This document shows positions 36,940 to 47,930 of a stretch of DNA of 48,140 nt, piece by piece (the first letter of the stretch is position 1; each line of letters opens with the position of its first letter). This stretch comes from Trachelipus rathkii (lineage: Eukaryota > Arthropoda > Malacostraca > Isopoda > Trachelipodidae): positions 1-48,140 of the forward strand of contig JABUQX010014873.1 of the NCBI GenBank assembly GCA_015478945.1. The letters are read 5' to 3'. Below the pieces are notes generated by a model. It searched no databases and had not been told where the DNA came from. It saw only the letters and a program-made list of their open reading frames with translations. The translations under genes and the position numbers were made by a program.

Positions 36940-37160
36940 GAGAGATGATAGATATAGATAGATATTGTATTATTTATCTATTATATTATTAAAAATAAAC
37001 TATATATAAATACATACACTCTACTTAATAATAATATTATTATAACACTATTAATCATATATTTTTTTAGGTATATTCCATTATTAATAGGGTATATATA
37101 AAATAGGGACCCACTAATCTATATATATCACTATATACTATATACCACAATATATAAGAG
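36940..37160. repeat. AT-rich insertion splitting LINE 3
   Basis: A TA/TAT-rich stretch separates the pre-RT part (to 37165) from the RT part (from 36925) of LINE 3 on the minus strand. It carries no recognisable coding sequence and probably reflects local microsatellite expansion within the dead element. Confidence 0.6.
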
Positions 37161-37730
37161 CGAATAGCTCCCGAATCATCCAAAGAAGAATTAGAGGTAA
37201 AAAGCAGTTCAACTTTAGCAGAAGTTAAGAGAGCATTATTACCATCAAAGTTAAAGAGGAGAATCACATGGAGAAGCAAAGTTAGAGTGACCTTTTAATT
37301 CGGCAAATGACAGAAGGAATGTGAGGCAGAGGAACCAGAATGATTGTTGCATTCTACGAAGAAAAGTTTTTGGACGTTTCGAAGAGTTAATTTTGTGTTA
37401 ATCCGGGATGAAAAAAAAAAAAAAGCATGAAATTCTGAATTTGAAGCCAACGGTAATTTATAAATTAATTTATAATTACTAAAACAAGCAGAGTTAACAA
37501 AGGTTAATCAGATATCAAAACGTTAATAATATATATATATATATATATTATATAAGGTCAGCGTATTATTCAGGGTATATCTAAATATAACAGTACCATT
37601 TTATATTTTTATACATTATATATAACTACCATATAGATTTCACTAGTACTATATAGTATATAAAAGCTTTATAACTCAATACCCACATATAGACCATCAA
37701 AACTATTTTATATAAATTATATATAGATAA

Positions 37731-37934
37731 GGTCGCGTTTTGGATGTCGCGTCATATGTATCTTTAAAACTATTAATTCAACTAGCATCAGACACCACCA
37801 GCACAAATTCTTGGGGAATACCTTGCTCGGATTAAATGCCTAGTGACAGGGAGGTCTTAATGTGTCTGAAAACTCGCTAAAAATAAAAAAAAATTCAAAC
37901 ATTTTATTAAAGAGAGGATGATCCAAATTATCGC

Positions 37935-37965
<31 letters not shown>

Positions 37966-38857
37966 TATACTTAGTATATTATATATATGCATAATATAAT
38001 CTTCAACACAACTATATCAATAGCTACACCTAAAAGCGAAAAGGATACATTTTTGGAATCACTAGCAAATTTTACATATTTGTTTATAGTAAAAATACAA
38101 TAAAAAATGTAAATAATTATTTAAATAATTAAGTAATATGATTAAAAGCCTATTTAGCCAGAATCCTTTTATTGGTTACTCGTTAAAAAAATAGACTTTC
38201 TATCTAAATTTTGCTTTTTTTTTTTTAGCTAAAGATACCCAAGGGTATACCTGCAACCGATGGCAGGCGTCGGGTCTCTCGGCTTTCCGGGAAACTACGG
38301 GGTAGGACTTTTTCCCCCTCCGGGGAGGGTCTCCGGAACCCCCGCTCTTTGGGTATTTGGGTGTCGCGGGGGTTCCTCCCCCTCCCCTTCTCACATTGGG
38401 GTATGAAAACACATCCCCCCTATGTTTCTTCCGGGTTCGGCCCTCGACCCCACTAGTTGTGCCGCTACTAAGGCCAAAATTTAATAGAAAGTTCCTATTT
38501 ATTTTTGAGAGCGATATAATTTCCAATAAAGATAACTCTAAATATAGGCCTTCTAAATCAATATTACTGTATAAATTATTAACAATAATTTTGTTTTTAT
38601 TTTTTTATTTGTGTTTTTACAATTTTCCCTAGGGGTGAAAATTTTTCCAGATTACCAAAAATCCTCACTACCTTTCTCGCTGTAGCTATTGTAGTTTTTT
38701 TTGAGATATTTTTTATTTTTATTTATTTTTTTCTATTTCTGTATTTTCTTACATTTTCAGCAAAATTGAACCACGCATTCCAGCAAATGTATTTCCGTTT
38801 TACTGTAGCATTAATAGTTTTTAAGATACATATGACGGAACAATCCAAACGCTGGCC
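37731..38857. mobile_element. Segment with about 47 bp terminal inverted repeats, unassigned
   Basis: The left arm 37731-37777 and right arm 38810-38857 are inverted copies. Left begins GGTCGCGTTTTGGATGTCGC; the right arm's complement begins GGCCAGCGTTTGGATTG. Both share CGTCATATGTATCTT followed by AAAACTATTAAT, with only a few differences. Flanking TA dinucleotides (…GATA|AGGTC, …GGCC|TAATA) could be a TA target duplication as in Tc1/mariner elements, but the edge is blurred by one base. The 1.1 kb interior has no transposase. It contains repeat copy B, a TA tract at 37936-37970 and AT-rich filler. It may be a non-autonomous DNA transposon carrying a nested retroposon, or two oppositely oriented copies of a short repeat. 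Confidence 0.5.
38215..38466 (-). repeat. Dispersed GC-rich A-tailed repeat, copy B (fullest copy)
   Basis: The most complete copy of the family. On the + strand it starts with 12 T's (38215-38226), then AGCTAAAGATACCC, GATGGCAGGCGTCGGGTCTCTCGG, ACTACGGGGTA, CTCCGGGGAGGGTCTCCGG, TTTGGGTATTTGGGTGTCGCGGGGG, GGGGTATG and CTTCCGGGTTCGGCCCTCGACCCC. The T run read on the minus strand is a poly(A) tail after ...TATCTTTAGCT, so it behaves like a short retroposon. It has no clear tRNA-type A and B boxes and no RT frame. The 108-codon minus frame over it (38200-38526) is not supported as a gene. Confidence 0.72.
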
Positions 38858-38859
38858 TA

Positions 38860-38989
38860 ATATATAATATATTATATATATATAACCTAACTTAATATAT
38901 ATATTAATATATTATATACCAATATATTATATATATATAAATATATTAGGGTATATATATATAGTATTAGTAGTCATAACCTTGGGTTT

Positions 38990-39034
<45 letters not shown>

Positions 39035-40036
39035 ATTATATATACTAAATACACTATAAATATATATATATATATTTATCTGAAAATAATAAAAACTAAA
39101 TGATTTTGAAGAAAAAGTGCAAAAAATACAAAGTGGTTAGGAAATCGTTGTAGAATTGTTATGAAGTGCTAAATTATTAAATCTACTCATCATGAAATAT
39201 TTTTTTGCTCAAAATATTCAGTATTATAGAACATTAATATAAGTGGCAATAAACCAGGAAATTTTAAACTATTGCATTTCATGTTAAAAACTAAAACAGA
39301 CAAAAACAAAACAGGATAGGTCTTTTATTGTTTCTTCTGGGGAAACCATCGTTTTTATCTCTCCACCATAATATATATATATAATATATATATATATATA
39401 TAATATATATAACGAAATCACCAATAATAATAACTGTATATAGGCATATTATATATATACAATATTTCTTTATTACCTACTATATATATTTACTATTATA
39501 TATAAATAATACTAAGCACTATTAATTTTATAAAAATGGATACTCATTATAAATATTTATTATTGCTACTCATATATTTCACTAATACTAACTTATATAT
39601 AATTATCACTATTATTTCAAGTTATATCCATATATATATAACTTATATTATTATACTATTACCTATACCTTGTTAAACTCCACATATTAGATAAAAAGTA
39701 GGTTACTATATTTATAACTTATACTATACTATATTATATATTGCTGTATATATATATTATATATTTATATTACTGTCGTGTGTGTGCCGCTGTGTCTGTG
39801 TGTCGTTGGTCTTGTGTGGAGATGGGTTCGCGCGCGTATTGTGTGTGTGAAATACCCTGCTGCACATGTAAGCGGCTTGTATTGTCAGCTTCAACTAAAA
39901 ATCAATTTGTGTCTCTTAAATTGTTCTGGATAATTCTCATTTTGCCATTCCAAGGTTTTCACAAAGTCGGTATCCTATCTGCTATTACTTATAAAATAAT
40001 AATAATAATAATAATCCAATAATATAATAAATAAAT

Positions 40037-40077
<41 letters not shown>

Positions 40078-40300
40078 ATAATAATAAATAATATTATAAT
40101 ACTTAACTCGGTAAAATAAATATAAATCCGGCTAATTTTAATGGTGAGGGGATTTAAACACATACAATCTATCCTATAAATCCAATTCATAATCTTTAAT
40201 AGATAAATTCATTTCGCAATCCTTTTTCCAAGGTCAAGTATAACAGTACATGGAATTCACATAGAACTCATCCCATCACCAGAAACCAGTTTGAGAAGAT
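38860..40300. other. AT-rich stretch with TA, TG and TAA repeats
   Basis: TA tracts at 38868-38945, 38990-39075 and 39366-39412. A TG/GTGTG-rich patch at 39776-39855. A TAA array at 39990-40090. No gene was recognised. Confidence 0.6.
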
Positions 40301-40469
40301 TTCCTCATGATAGCCTCTTACTTGATACCAGTTTTAACTAAAGGTGATCCGTGGTCGACTACATCTTATTTGCGGAAACCCCTTTGGCACGGATATAAAA
40401 TTTTTTCTTGTTATTTTATTAACTATACAGGCATATATTCCCTCGCAACAAGAAGTAAAACTTCGGCAT

Positions 40470-40570
40470 CTAAAGATGGCAGGAGTCCCGGACTTTGGTC
40501 TCTCGGCCCACCTCTCCGGGGACCGATGAGTAGGTTTACCTTCACTATTCTCCTCGCCTCTCTCACTAGG
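40470..40570 (-). repeat. Dispersed GC-rich A-tailed repeat, partial copy D
   Basis: Contains CTAAAGATGGCAGGAGT and then GGTCTCTCGGCC, CTCCGGGGACC and GTAGG, in the order seen in copy B (AGCTAAAG ... GATGGCAGGCGT ... GGTCTCTCGGC ... CCGGGAAAC ... GTAGG). The GGTATACCTGCAACC part is missing. The match stops after about 40560. Short but colinear, so probable rather than certain. Confidence 0.45.
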
Positions 40571-40572
40571 AA

Positions 40573-41070
40573 GTGGGCTGCTTGCTCCTCCTATCCACGC
40601 AGCCAACCAAAATTACCTATTCCCTTCTTTGGCACTACCCACTCGCCACTACATTCCAACACACTATTGTGGCCACTATAATACTATCTTTGCGTTCAAT
40701 TACTACCATGTATATTGGCAGAAGTTTTTCCCGAAGTGTTCTTTCCACACTCCCCTCGACTATCAATTTCATACCGTTTACAAACAACACCGTCGTGCTA
40801 TCACACTATTATATCATTCTAAACACGATGTTCGGGCTTGTAGTTCGCTCAATTCTTAATCCTTTAAAGAGCTTCCTAATTATCCCACTTCTAAGTCCCC
40901 ATTTAACCATCCTGTCCTCACTCCCAGAATCACTGTTCCCATGGGCTTATTTCATTTTTTCTGCCAGCAACGTATGCACCTTTTTTATTCCCTTTTTTGT
41001 CCCTCACTGTTCATATAAGTATCTCCAAACAATCTTTTTTCTGGAAACTCCATGCCCTGGCTTTTTTTAG
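40573..41070 (+). other. Longest uninterrupted frame of a moderate-GC block, not recognised
   Basis: The frame is open for about 165 codons and begins within or just after repeat copy D. The peptide is rich in Leu, Ser, Ile, Phe and Pro, with several hydrophobic stretches but no known motif. A second frame over 40629-40859 (YYHVYWQKFF, YHSKHDVRACSSLNS) faintly recalls the region between endonuclease and RT in LINEs. The block remains of moderate complexity to about 41640. I cannot decide between a decayed retrotransposon and a chance frame; a spliced host gene is less likely. Confidence 0.2.
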
Positions 41071-42630
41071 CTTACATTCAACGCCTACGCGGGGTGAACT
41101 ATGGATAAACCTGTGTCCTTACCTCCCTCTGTCTCACTTTCAGACCGCGCCCTTCTGAGCCCGCAATTCCACTAAATATTTTCATTCATTTATTTCATTC
41201 TCTACTACGTTTCTCATTTTTCAAATGTGGTTGTTTAATAACAAGCTATATATGCTTGATTTCCAATTCTTTTAAAACTGTTAATCCTAACTTTTAAGGC
41301 AACATTCGGCACGGTATTATTCTGCTACTTCCCACTAGTTGTCATTTTAATTTCTCGCAGATATTTCATATTATATTGAATTTTTTTATTTTTAACACAC
41401 AAATAACTGGCTGAGGCCTATTTACTTTTAATAGTAATTGAAAAAGGGTATGTCTTATTATTATGCCTTCATCTTCGATCCCATACTGTTCACAATTATT
41501 GGCCTTTCCAGTCAGATTGTGTTCAGGTTTCAAAGTCTTTGTGGGTTACTAATTTCAAGATCTGATCTTTTATTCTTTTGTTCTTTCTGGAACGGTAAGT
41601 TACGTACTTTGATTTTTCGATAGGATAAGTCTCTTTTAGATCATAATTTTTTAGAAAAAAAATTTTTTAATTAAAAAGAAAAAATAAATACCTATTTTAT
41701 CTATGTTGAATTAAATTTTTTTAAATCATAAAAAATCTAATATTTGATTTTGTTCAACTAAAAAAAATAAAAAAACTTTTCTCCCTCCTAACTCTTTTGA
41801 ATCAGCACCAATGGGGCTTTATACTTCTAGCCCACGTTTGGTTGTTCCTCCGTTCGCCGGTTATCACAACGCGTATCCTTGACACTCCCATCCAATCCCA
41901 AATATACCACCGCTTGTCACCACAGAGTTAACTTATAATTTACTTTAACTAAAACAACATAATGATCCGATAATATCCCATTCTCCTAAATCACTGCCAA
42001 ATCACTCTTAATCATCATTCATTACCTAAATTCATCGAATCACATACTCTAACTAGTCATTTCACCAGTGAGGGATCTCGAACAACACAAATAAATTCAT
42101 ACTTTTCAAAACTTCGGATACCAAATCTCTAACACCCTAACACAAGCTATCATATAGAAACTTTCATTGAAATCTCTCTGTGTGTTTAATAGAAAGTAAT
42201 TTATCTAACGTCTTACCTCTCTTCCTTCCAGAAACGATCACTTTCCTGAACCAATCTCTCATATTTACTCACTCCCCGACACCTGGACAGGGCAGAAATA
42301 ACATTGGCAAATGTTAAACTGTTAATAGAAAAAAAAAAATTCAATCAAAAAATCAAAACTGACGTGGAGGTCGAGGTTGGTTATTACGTAGCTATATAAA
42401 CCATTTAAAACAGGGCCTATTGGTAATATATACTACCCTCACCTAATATTTTTTTTAGGGAACAATGTTAAAACACCTCTATTCACCATTTAATAATATA
42501 ACATTTATTAATGTTAATTATTTATATTAAATTTTTTATTTATTTAATATTATTATTAATTAATTATTATTTAATTAAATTAATATATATTATTATATAT
42601 TATTATTAATTCTGACTTATTATTATATTT
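41070..42630. other. Unassigned DNA grading into AT-rich sequence
   Basis: 41100-41640 keeps moderate complexity without a recognised product, then AT-rich filler and an ATTA/TTAA-rich tract at 42490-42615. A C-rich, T/A-rich patch at 41860-42300 also shows nothing known. Confidence 0.4.
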
Positions 42631-42810
42631 ATTTTTGCAAAAATAACGGATGATGTGAAGACACCAGCAGGAGTCACATATTTTATTTCTAAGAAGAAAA
42701 TCGATACTATTAGTAAAATAGTTAGCGCGGTGTATTTAATTGCTCCACTATTAGTTTTAAAAATTTTAATATTAGATGGGATTTTTATATTTTCATGTAT
42801 GATAATATGA
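42631..42810 (+). other. Short open frame with a hydrophobic segment, not recognised
   Basis: A 59-codon open frame without a start codon: AKITDDVKTPAGVTYF, then a lysine cluster (ISKKKIDTISKIVS), then a roughly 20-residue hydrophobic stretch (AVYLIAPLLVLKILIL) and a stop. A charged stretch followed by a membrane-like helix looks protein-like compared with neighbouring AT-rich frames. There is no good upstream AG acceptor at the frame's left edge and no identified partner exon. Could be a fragment of a membrane protein exon or chance. Confidence 0.15.
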
Positions 42811-43017
42811 GCAATAATACGTCATAGTTTTATAAAAATTTTTTGAAAACATTATATTTTATTTGTGTCAATGCCACATATTTTATAAAAACACTTAAGT
42901 AATGTCAATTATCACATAGTTATACCTTATATGTGTATATATTTGTATTTACAAATAAGCATGTTATCTCGGGATTTACGTATACTATATACTTATAGTA
43001 TCTCACGTATTGACGAA

Positions 43018-43120
43018 GGAGTAGAGAGAGAGAAGAGAGAGAGAGAGAGAGGGAGAGATGAGAGAAAGAGATGAGAAGAGGAGCGAGAGAGAGAGAGAGA
43101 GATTGTAGAGCGAGAGAGGA
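43018..43120. repeat. GA dinucleotide microsatellite
   Basis: Interrupted (GA)n with GGGAGAGATGAG variants, isolated within AT-rich DNA. Confidence 0.93.
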
Positions 43121-43790
43121 CTCAAAATCGACTCATCACGAATTCAGCGCGAAGTACGACGAACGTGCTTGAAGTCCATACATATTCGCAACAAATTTTT
43201 ACTACTGATCCAAGTTCTAATATTGTCAATAATATTCTTCATATTTGTGTAATGTGTGCTTACAATATACGAATTTTGTTCTCTTTATTTTTTTTTTTTT
43301 GTGAATATCGGAAACTAGCATTCAACACACATTCTGTAATTCAAACGAATGCCACTCTCCTCGAGAAATGTCTATAAAAGGAATTATAAAATTTCGATTA
43401 ATCGTTATACATAAAAACTATTATGGTATTATGATGACATTACCATCTCAAAGGACTATTACCATAAATTCTTCAATAATTATATTTTAATTATATTTGT
43501 GGTGAAAGTTTACAGGAGTGTTGCTTAGTTTTAAGAACATTAGAGAAAATTAGGAAATAATAATTCTTCGTTTTGGTAAAAAATGGCGGTCCTGGGTGAA
43601 AAGGTTATCATTAGATATTTAGTTTTGTTTGAAACACCTGGCACAAATATATATTAATTCTTGTACATAATGGAAATTTGCCGCATAACCGGTTTAAATA
43701 ATACATTTTAATTCCGTCTTTGATTATCACAATACAAAAATAAGACTTTCAAAAGTTAAACATTTTTCAAAAAATATCATATTTCTAAAT
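43120..43790. other. AT-rich DNA, nothing recognised
   Basis: A 70-codon frame at 43165-43377 has no motif. No other feature was seen. Confidence 0.5.
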
Positions 43791-43792
43791 TA

Positions 43793-43954
43793 AGATATAT
43801 ATATATTATATATAATAGTAATTTTATTATTATATATATTATATTATACTATATATAGAATTAGTATATATAATTATATATATATATATATATATATATT
43901 ATACATATATATATATATAATATAATATATATATAATATATATATATATACTAT

Positions 43955-43990
<36 letters not shown>

Positions 43991-44070
43991 ATATATATTA
44001 TATATATATATATAAATATAAATATATATATATATCTATATATATATTATATATATATATTATATATATA
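43793..44070. repeat. Long TA microsatellite cluster
   Basis: Nearly continuous TA repeats with single-base interruptions over about 280 bases. Confidence 0.93.
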
Positions 44071-44545
44071 GAAACCTACTAAATATATCGAGTACATTAT
44101 ATTCATTTTATAAACTTAACCATTTAAATTTATTATCTCATCGCTCTACGATATAATATTCATAGACATTCATGATATTCTTCACAATTTAGCTTTGCGG
44201 CGTGGTCTGCCTGCTTATTATTGTGGCTTGTTCTAGGGGGCTCATTTATTTATTTATCTTCTCCATGCATCTCCAGATTGAAAGTTCGGAAATATTTTGG
44301 CTATACTAAGGAATATTTCATTAATGGAGCAGGAACTAAATTTTCTTCCGGTGGTAGTAGATATAGTCAAGGCAGAGTATTTACTATAGAATATTATATA
44401 AAGATATAAACATATATAAATTATATATACTTAACCGGTCTTGAAAGAATTTCCACATAATATCTTATTGGTTTAGATTCGTATTTATTTAGTGGTGTCT
44501 CTATAGGAATATACCTATAATATATTAATTATATATATTATATTA

Positions 44546-44680
44546 GGGGCTCCGGTGGGCGTGGTTGATGTGATTAGGGCTTAGTAGTCTCAGCTTGCGG
44601 TGTTGTGTGTAGTGTTAAGTATTGGTGAGTTAGGGGAGGTTTGAGTTGGATCGATTCTGATGGCGGTATGGATTTGTTGT
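44546..44680 (+). repeat. G-rich segment, possible decayed tRNA-derived SINE
   Basis: Starts GGGGCTCCGGTGGGCGTGGTTGATG, which resembles the head and A box of tRNA-derived SINEs (GGTGGCGTAGTGG...). A sequence like a B box (GGATCGATTC, about 44649-44658) lies about 90 bases further, wider than the usual spacing. The segment up to about 44760 is strikingly G/T-rich on the + strand. No A tail or target duplication was identified. A weak call. Confidence 0.2.
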
Positions 44681-44759
44681 GTTGGTTTTTGGTATTGGTG
44701 TTGGCGTGCCGGTTTTATCATAGTGTATTTAGTGTTTGGCTCTGTGGGAGGGGGTATTT

Positions 44760-45830
44760 GATGAGAGAGTGACGGTTCAGATAGAGTAGTTCGTTATCAT
44801 GTATTCGGTCTGGGTGTATTCTCGCGAGTCTTTTGTCAAGATAAAACATATCAGAATAGATTGATTGGGATCCAAGTGAACATAAATATTTCGGCTGCAA
44901 TTGTGTGTATCTCTCTCACGCTACTGGCTAGCTGGTCAAGTGTATTCTTTCTTATTTGAATGCTTTAGTATGACAAAGTGTTTTTTCTTTCTTGGCACCT
45001 CCCAGCACCATGTGTCCTATCAAATTAGGGAGGACTGTTTAGTAGCGCGTTTTACTTAAGACTATGGTTGTAGGTTGGCGGTAAGAGTGTCACGTAAAGT
45101 GTAAATTTTTCTAGGAGGTGTGTGTGGTCTCGCCTCCGACTATCCGACTGTTACGGACTGCGCTTAAACGTCTCACAATTTGGATATTCGGGAGTACCGA
45201 GAGATCTCCGACTCGCGAGCTACACATCTCGACGTGAGCAAGAGAACGTTTGTGGGTGATATGTCGTTGGGTGATGAAACAAAAATAATTTTCGACTGAA
45301 CCGACTCCCATTATATCAATAAATTGTTCGGCACTTCCGATTTTCCGATTTTTCCGACTTCTCTATCTTAAACAAAAAAATTTCTGTTACTTTCGACCTC
45401 TGATCTACCGAGATTTCCAAGAAAATCACACATTCTAATAATTTCGTAACTCTGAACTACTAGATTACGCTGCTTTACTACGCAGTATAATTAAAACATT
45501 TTTATTTGATTTCTTCTTTATTTTTTTTTTGCTTTTGCTTTGAGCAAATAAAAATAGAGGTATTTTACTCTATTTCTTCCAATGAATTCTATATCCCTAA
45601 ATGTTAAATAAATGTACATCTGAGTGATAATGTTACCAATGTATAAGACGTGGGACGGAGGGCAAGGCGCAAACAAAGTGAAAACTAATATAGATTCTTC
45701 AGTTTCGAAACACAACGATGTATAACGTAGTATAATGCAAATTATTTTTTATATTTTTATTGATAGAAATCAGTCGCTTTATATAAATTAACCAAAAAAA
45801 AAATGAAATCCACTACATATATCATAACTA
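44760..45830. other. Unassigned moderate-complexity DNA
   Basis: Small frames on the minus strand (44718-44900, 45111-45311, 45518-45715) carry no recognisable domain. 45130-45420 has recurrent TCCGAC/TTCCGA words. Nothing else was supported. Confidence 0.4.
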
Positions 45831-46200
45831 ATAATAAAATAATTAATAATACTAATTAATAATAAATCCAATAATAATTAATAATATAAATTATCATAGG
45901 ATATATAATTAATAATAATTAATTAATAATAACTATATAATCCTTTTATTATTATTAGCATTAACAGAATCGCTTATGAAATCAAAAAACAAAAGAATTT
46001 CCTGTACAGCTAAAGCACATTGGATTTTATTATTTAGGAATATATATATATATATATATCTATACTTATTTTACTATATAATATATAATATAGTTGAATA
46101 ATATATATATTATATATATTATTTATATGCTATATGATATTTATACTATAATGGTATATATAATATATATATAATATATAATATATATATATTATAATAC
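45830..46200. repeat. TAA array followed by TA repeats
   Basis: Imperfect (TAA/TAAT)n at 45830-45955, then after a short unique spacer TA tracts at 46037-46060 and 46075-46200. Confidence 0.9.
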
Positions 46201-47030
46201 AATGAATTGCCTAAAATACACAGAAACTCGAAAAATCACCTTGATGAGACCTGTTTAATATTCTATGTGCGGAATTGATTACACTAAGAATTAGCCCAAT
46301 AGTGTAAGCAGGGCAATTATGCAACAGAACGCCATAATCTTAATACTCTTTCATAGTTAAATCATATAATGAAACAGTTATGTAAATTATCAAACTTTAA
46401 CTTGAAGCCACTAATATACCGCCTCACTTGAATGTAGAATCTTTGGTTAAAACATAAATGTCCGTTCTTGAATTCAACGATTCGACATAATAATAACAGA
46501 AGTGTTTCACTCAAATAACCTGACCCCACAAGATATATCAATAACAGAACATATGGGAAGGGCCTTTTTATTATTTATAAGTAATTTCTCGTTGTTTTTT
46601 TTTAATCATTTTAAGAGGAGAGGAGAGAGCGGAGAGTATCTTTAAGAGCATATAGAGTGACCTGCCGATGGTACTGCCACTTGGACCTATCTTTGCCTTG
46701 ACTTCTATATGGTCCCAATCTGGAAAATCAAAATCCTATCGTGAAACACAACCAATTTTTTAAGTCCCCATTCCGTCAAATTACATAATAGTGTTATGAC
46801 GACGTACACCTTCTCAACTATTTTAGGACAATATAAGTTAGATCATTATACTCACTCAGTTATACAATACATAGAATTACAAGAGTGGTCATAGCTTAAA
46901 AATTCACAGTACCAGAAAAACTTGGTGAAGGTTAAAAATCTACTTGCAACCTACTAGTTTTTTTATAGACATCAAAATCAATGTTAATTCTGGTTGACGG
47001 CTCATTATCCTACAGGCATACTATGATCAA
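46200..47030. other. AT-rich stretch, nothing recognised
   Basis: No RT-like wording was found upstream of the Penelope-like remnant in this interval. A GAGAGGAGAGAGCGGAGAG patch sits at 46615-46634. Confidence 0.45.
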
Positions 47031-47930
47031 ACCACAAATTTTTATCGTTTTGTATCATATAGAAAGTCTGGCAACTATTTAAAAGAATTCTCCTCATTCT
47101 TCTTTTCGTTTACCGAGCATAACCACTTAAAATTTTTTTTTCAACTTGGAAAACTTTTGATTAAAGAATTTGCTGCATTAAGTAAAATTTAATTAACTGT
47201 GATCAATTTAATTAAATGTGATTTTTAACAAATTCTAATTTAATAAAACCCCTTACAAAATTATATTCTAATAAACAAGGAGTAATAAATAATCAATTTA
47301 AAGGAATTTCGATTAAAATTTCTTCTCTATAACTATTCCAATGCTATTCTCGTCATAAGATTAAAGAAAGAAGTGCCTTACAGTATAATATTTCGAATTC
47401 CTACCATCAAACTAAAGACAACCAGGGAGGGATTAAAAATTTCAAAGTACAGAACTACCAATATGTTCAAAACAACTGTCCATCTTGTCCTGTGTGGGAA
47501 GCACAAGGAATATTGATGCTTGTACGGCGATGCAAACCATCCACGCTTTGGTGTACCATATTAACTGCCCTGAGGTTTAGATCTGTACGTCGACATATAT
47601 TGGTTTACACGAACGTTAATTAGAATATTAGTTCGGCACAGGACATCATTCAACACTTCTACCAAGTCCTAATTGCAAAATCCTTTGACCCTCTGTCTCT
47701 GCGACGCGCACGTAGGTCCAATACACATAATTAGTAATATTCTAAACACTTCACAATATTATAAGGGATCGTGTGAAGTCCAGAAACTAAAATTTCGGAG
47801 GCCTTCTACATCAAAACAAGCAAACCAGACCTTACATAAAATTTATGTATTTATCAGTCAGTACTCAATATCATTTGATTACTTATTATTATCAATTTAA
47901 AGACTCATTCTTTTACAAGAAATAATCCTC
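47030..47930 (+). mobile_element. Probable Penelope-like element remnant (RT tail plus GIY-YIG)
   Basis: Penelope-like elements encode RT followed by a GIY-YIG endonuclease. Here, across shifting frames, SYRKSGNYLKEFSSFF (about 47060-47105) recalls the 'YRKPTHS--Y-HF-S-HP' region after the RT core, and LLIKEFAALSKI (about 47155-47190) recalls 'FL--EF--LSKIF'. Then VYHINCPEV (about 47550-47577) and TYIGLHER (about 47596-47619) match the 'VYKI-CP-C...YIG-T-R(T)L' GIY-YIG core. From about 47673 the frame reads through NILNTSQYYKGSCEVQKLKFRRPS to NQTLHKIY, resembling the C-terminal 'I-E---D--KLKI-EAL-I...P-LN' region. The copy is frameshifted with stops and lacks the RT catalytic motifs, so it is dead. 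The agreement is piecewise, but the order and a matching 3' motif just downstream strengthen it. Confidence 0.5.

Larger units (their letters stand above)
35140..37400 (-). mobile_element. LINE 3: decayed Jockey-like retrotransposon, minus strand
   Basis: Read on the minus strand, from high to low coordinates, the landmarks follow LINE order. FDGNNALLTSAKVELLF and SNSSLDDSGAI (about 37260-37165) match the pre-RT 'DGT-A-SS-SKA-LF...NSTLDDSG' region. ALSELNIKMADGHESIPQ (about 36925-36870) matches 'ALSSLDISKASGPDGIP'. KKGNPSQPSNYRPIALTS (about 36756-36703) is an almost intact RT motif. YDFRKERSTGDL (about 36620-36585) and VVLDISKSLDRDCYKAPI (about 36530-36470) match 'YGFRK-RSTGDLL' and 'ALDISKAFDRVWHKALI'. 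LEVLRRIPIFF (about 35993-35960) matches 'LGVLRRLRPFFSP'. An R-P-MEY-SH-WG-like stretch reaches about 35850, and a C-terminal tail lies at 35330-35150. The YADD and GVPQG part is lost. TA, CA and short AT insertions split the copy. It is dead. Confidence 0.82.

Noticed and set aside
38200..38632. Overlapping frames (108 codons minus, 91 codons plus)
   Set aside because: Both overlie the GC-rich dispersed repeat copy B; the Pro/Gly-rich peptides reflect its composition and are not preserved in copies A, C or D.
44221..44409. 62-codon frame with Gly/Ser-rich centre
   Set aside because: Short, no recognised family, and lies beside a long TA tract in DNA without other coding signals.
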